Assembly: GCA_028868455.1 (NCBI GenBank)
Contig: JAGWUK010000144.1
Location: forward strand, 1-7,239
Direction: 5' to 3'
Source of the DNA: Burkholderiales bacterium
GTDB taxonomy: Bacteria; Pseudomonadota; Gammaproteobacteria; Burkholderiales; Burkholderiaceae_D
Length of the DNA: 7,239 bases
Shown here: positions 6,553 to 7,239 of the stretch, in pieces
Layout: each line of letters begins with the position of its first letter
Position numbering within the stretch: the stretch's first letter is position 1
The notes under the pieces: generated by a model
Database searches by the model: none
What the model saw: the letters and a program-made list of their open reading frames with translations, nothing else
Told to the model about the DNA's origin: nothing
Position numbers and translations under genes: made by a program

Positions 6553-6749
6553 ACTGTAAAGATGTCACGTTCCTGTACTCGGAATCACAAGAGAGAAAAC
6601 TGACTTTGCAAGAACGCATGTCGCTCAAGATGCATGTGATGATGTGTTCCGGCTGTCGCAATTTCGGCAAGCAGATGGTCACGCTTCGTCAAGCAATGCG
6701 TGCTTATGCCAAGGGAGCAGATGAACGTGCCGACAAGAAGGACAAATAG
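6546..6749 (+). CDS. zinc-finger anti-sigma factor candidate (zf-HC2/ZAS type)
   Basis: A 67-residue soluble protein with Cys4, His30, Cys34 and Cys37; HVMMCSGC gives the HxxxCxxC core of zinc-binding anti-sigma (ZAS, zf-HC2) domains. In that family the zinc site packs against region 2 or 4 of the partner sigma factor, and in some members oxidation of the cysteines releases it. This protein is little more than the domain itself with a charged tail (KGADERADKKDK, 56-67) and no transmembrane segment, so it would act in the cytoplasm and sense internal rather than envelope signals. The ATG at 6546 is preferred because AAGGGAG (6532-6538) lies 7 nt upstream; the frame also extends upstream inside the sigma gene. 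The start lies 7 bp inside the sigma-factor gene, so partner and inhibitor are probably made in a fixed ratio. It is the last gene of the cluster. Confidence 0.85.
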   Translation: MLNCKDVTFLYSESQERKLTLQERMSLKMHVMMCSGCRNFGKQMVTLRQAMRAYAKGADERADKKDK

Positions 6750-6799
6750 GCGTTGTAATGACGAGTGCGCAACGTATTGTCGTTTGGCGCTTGTGAGTC
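6750..6799 (+). other. short spacer after the operon, no clear terminator
   Basis: Fifty bases separate the anti-sigma stop from the AraC-family start. A weak 5-bp stem (CGTTG at 6751-6755 with CAACG at 6770-6774) has a 14-base loop and no T-tract, so it is not a convincing terminator. No clear promoter or Shine-Dalgarno sequence for the downstream gene is visible. Transcription may read through. Confidence 0.4.
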
Positions 6800-7239
6800 A
6801 TGGATAGACTGACACCGCTCCTGACACAATTCTCACTACACGCGGGCGTGTTCTACACCGGCAATATCTGCGGCGTTCACGATTTTCGCGAAGACGCCAT
6901 GCGCGGGCATATCCATTTGGTACGGCGCGGATCGGCCCAAATGATTGGCGCTTCCGGCGAGGTCGTCTCCATCACCGAGCCGAGCATCCTGTTCCTGCCG
7001 CGTCCCGACACGCACCGCCTGATTGCCGATGATCTGGCGGGTGCGGATGTGGTGTGCGGCACGATTCAATTTGGCGGCGGCGGGAGCAACCCCATTTCCG
7101 ATTCCCTACCCAACGTTGTGCTGGTACCGCTCGCTGTACTGCCTGGCGTCGAAGCACTGCTGGGTCTGATGTTCGATGAAGCTTTTTCTGAACAATGCGG
7201 CAGTCAGGCGGCGCTTGATCGCCTGTGCGAAGTATTGAT
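6800..7239 (+). CDS. AraC-family transcriptional regulator, cupin N-terminal domain (partial, runs off right edge)
   Basis: The first 146 codons of a longer protein. The opening MDRLTPLLTQFSLHAGVFYTG, with HIHLVRRGSAQMIG (37-50), a strand ending in the FLPRPDTHRL stretch (65-74) and DVVCGTIQFGGG (82-93), fits the cupin_6-type ligand-binding half of AraC-family regulators, in which a C-terminal double helix-turn-helix of about 100 residues follows; that part lies outside the window. In such proteins the FxPRxxxH stretch belongs to the jelly-roll effector site. The ATG at 6800 is the first possible start, because an in-frame TGA occurs at 6794-6796; no strong Shine-Dalgarno sequence precedes it. 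It lies on the same strand 50 bp after the sigma/anti-sigma pair. It may control a gene further right or the upstream operon; the sequence does not decide this. Confidence 0.85.
   Translation, partial: MDRLTPLLTQFSLHAGVFYTGNICGVHDFREDAMRGHIHLVRRGSAQMIGASGEVVSITEPSILFLPRPDTHRLIADDLAGADVVCGTIQFGGGGSNPISDSLPNVVLVPLAVLPGVEALLGLMFDEAFSEQCGSQAALDRLCEVL

Noticed and set aside
6750..6774. Hairpin after the anti-sigma gene as a terminator
   Set aside because: The stem is 5 bp with a 14-base loop and no T-tract.

Overview
The window looks like chromosomal DNA of a betaproteobacterium, most likely Burkholderiales and possibly an Oxalobacteraceae member such as Herminiimonas, Janthinobacterium or Collimonas. 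This is an inference from moderately GC-rich codon use and from the types of genes present; no marker gene fixes the genus. Three blocks can be read.

Block 1 (1-2041, minus strand) is one uninterrupted reading frame running off the left edge. It encodes the first 680 residues of a Tn3-family transposase of the type with a DUF4158-like N-terminus. Its codon use looks more AT-rich than that of the right-hand genes, so it is probably an imported transposon. The catalytic DDE residues should begin just beyond the left edge. No classical 38-bp GGGG...TAAG terminal repeat is visible between its start and the next gene. Block 2 (2112-2987, minus strand) is mtnP, a methylthioadenosine phosphorylase of the methionine salvage pathway, with an excellent ribosome binding site. 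Its stop codon lies only 70 bp from the transposase start.

Block 3 starts after a 144-bp divergent intergenic region, which carries a perfect 11-bp inverted repeat whose arms sit 30 bp apart centre to centre. It is a tightly packed plus-strand cluster (3132-6749). In order it holds a small receiver-like protein without a phosphorylatable Asp, a flavin-dependent pyridine-nucleotide oxidoreductase of the kind elsewhere fused to SelD, an HD-GYP c-di-GMP phosphodiesterase carrying a C-terminal four-cysteine zinc ribbon, a two-helix NrtS-like nitrate/nitrite transporter, an ECF-type sigma factor and a 67-residue HxxxCxxC zinc-binding anti-sigma candidate. After a 20-bp gap, every following junction overlaps by 4 to 8 bp, so the genes are probably co-transcribed and translationally coupled. 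A cupin-type AraC-family regulator begins at 6800 and runs off the right edge.

The most interesting point is the combination in block 3. A predicted redox flavoenzyme, a c-di-GMP hydrolase with an added metal site, a nitrate/nitrite carrier and a sigma/anti-sigma pair form one apparent transcription unit. A plausible reading is a redox- or nitrogen-oxide-responsive module that couples c-di-GMP turnover to a dedicated transcription programme, but this is inference from context only.
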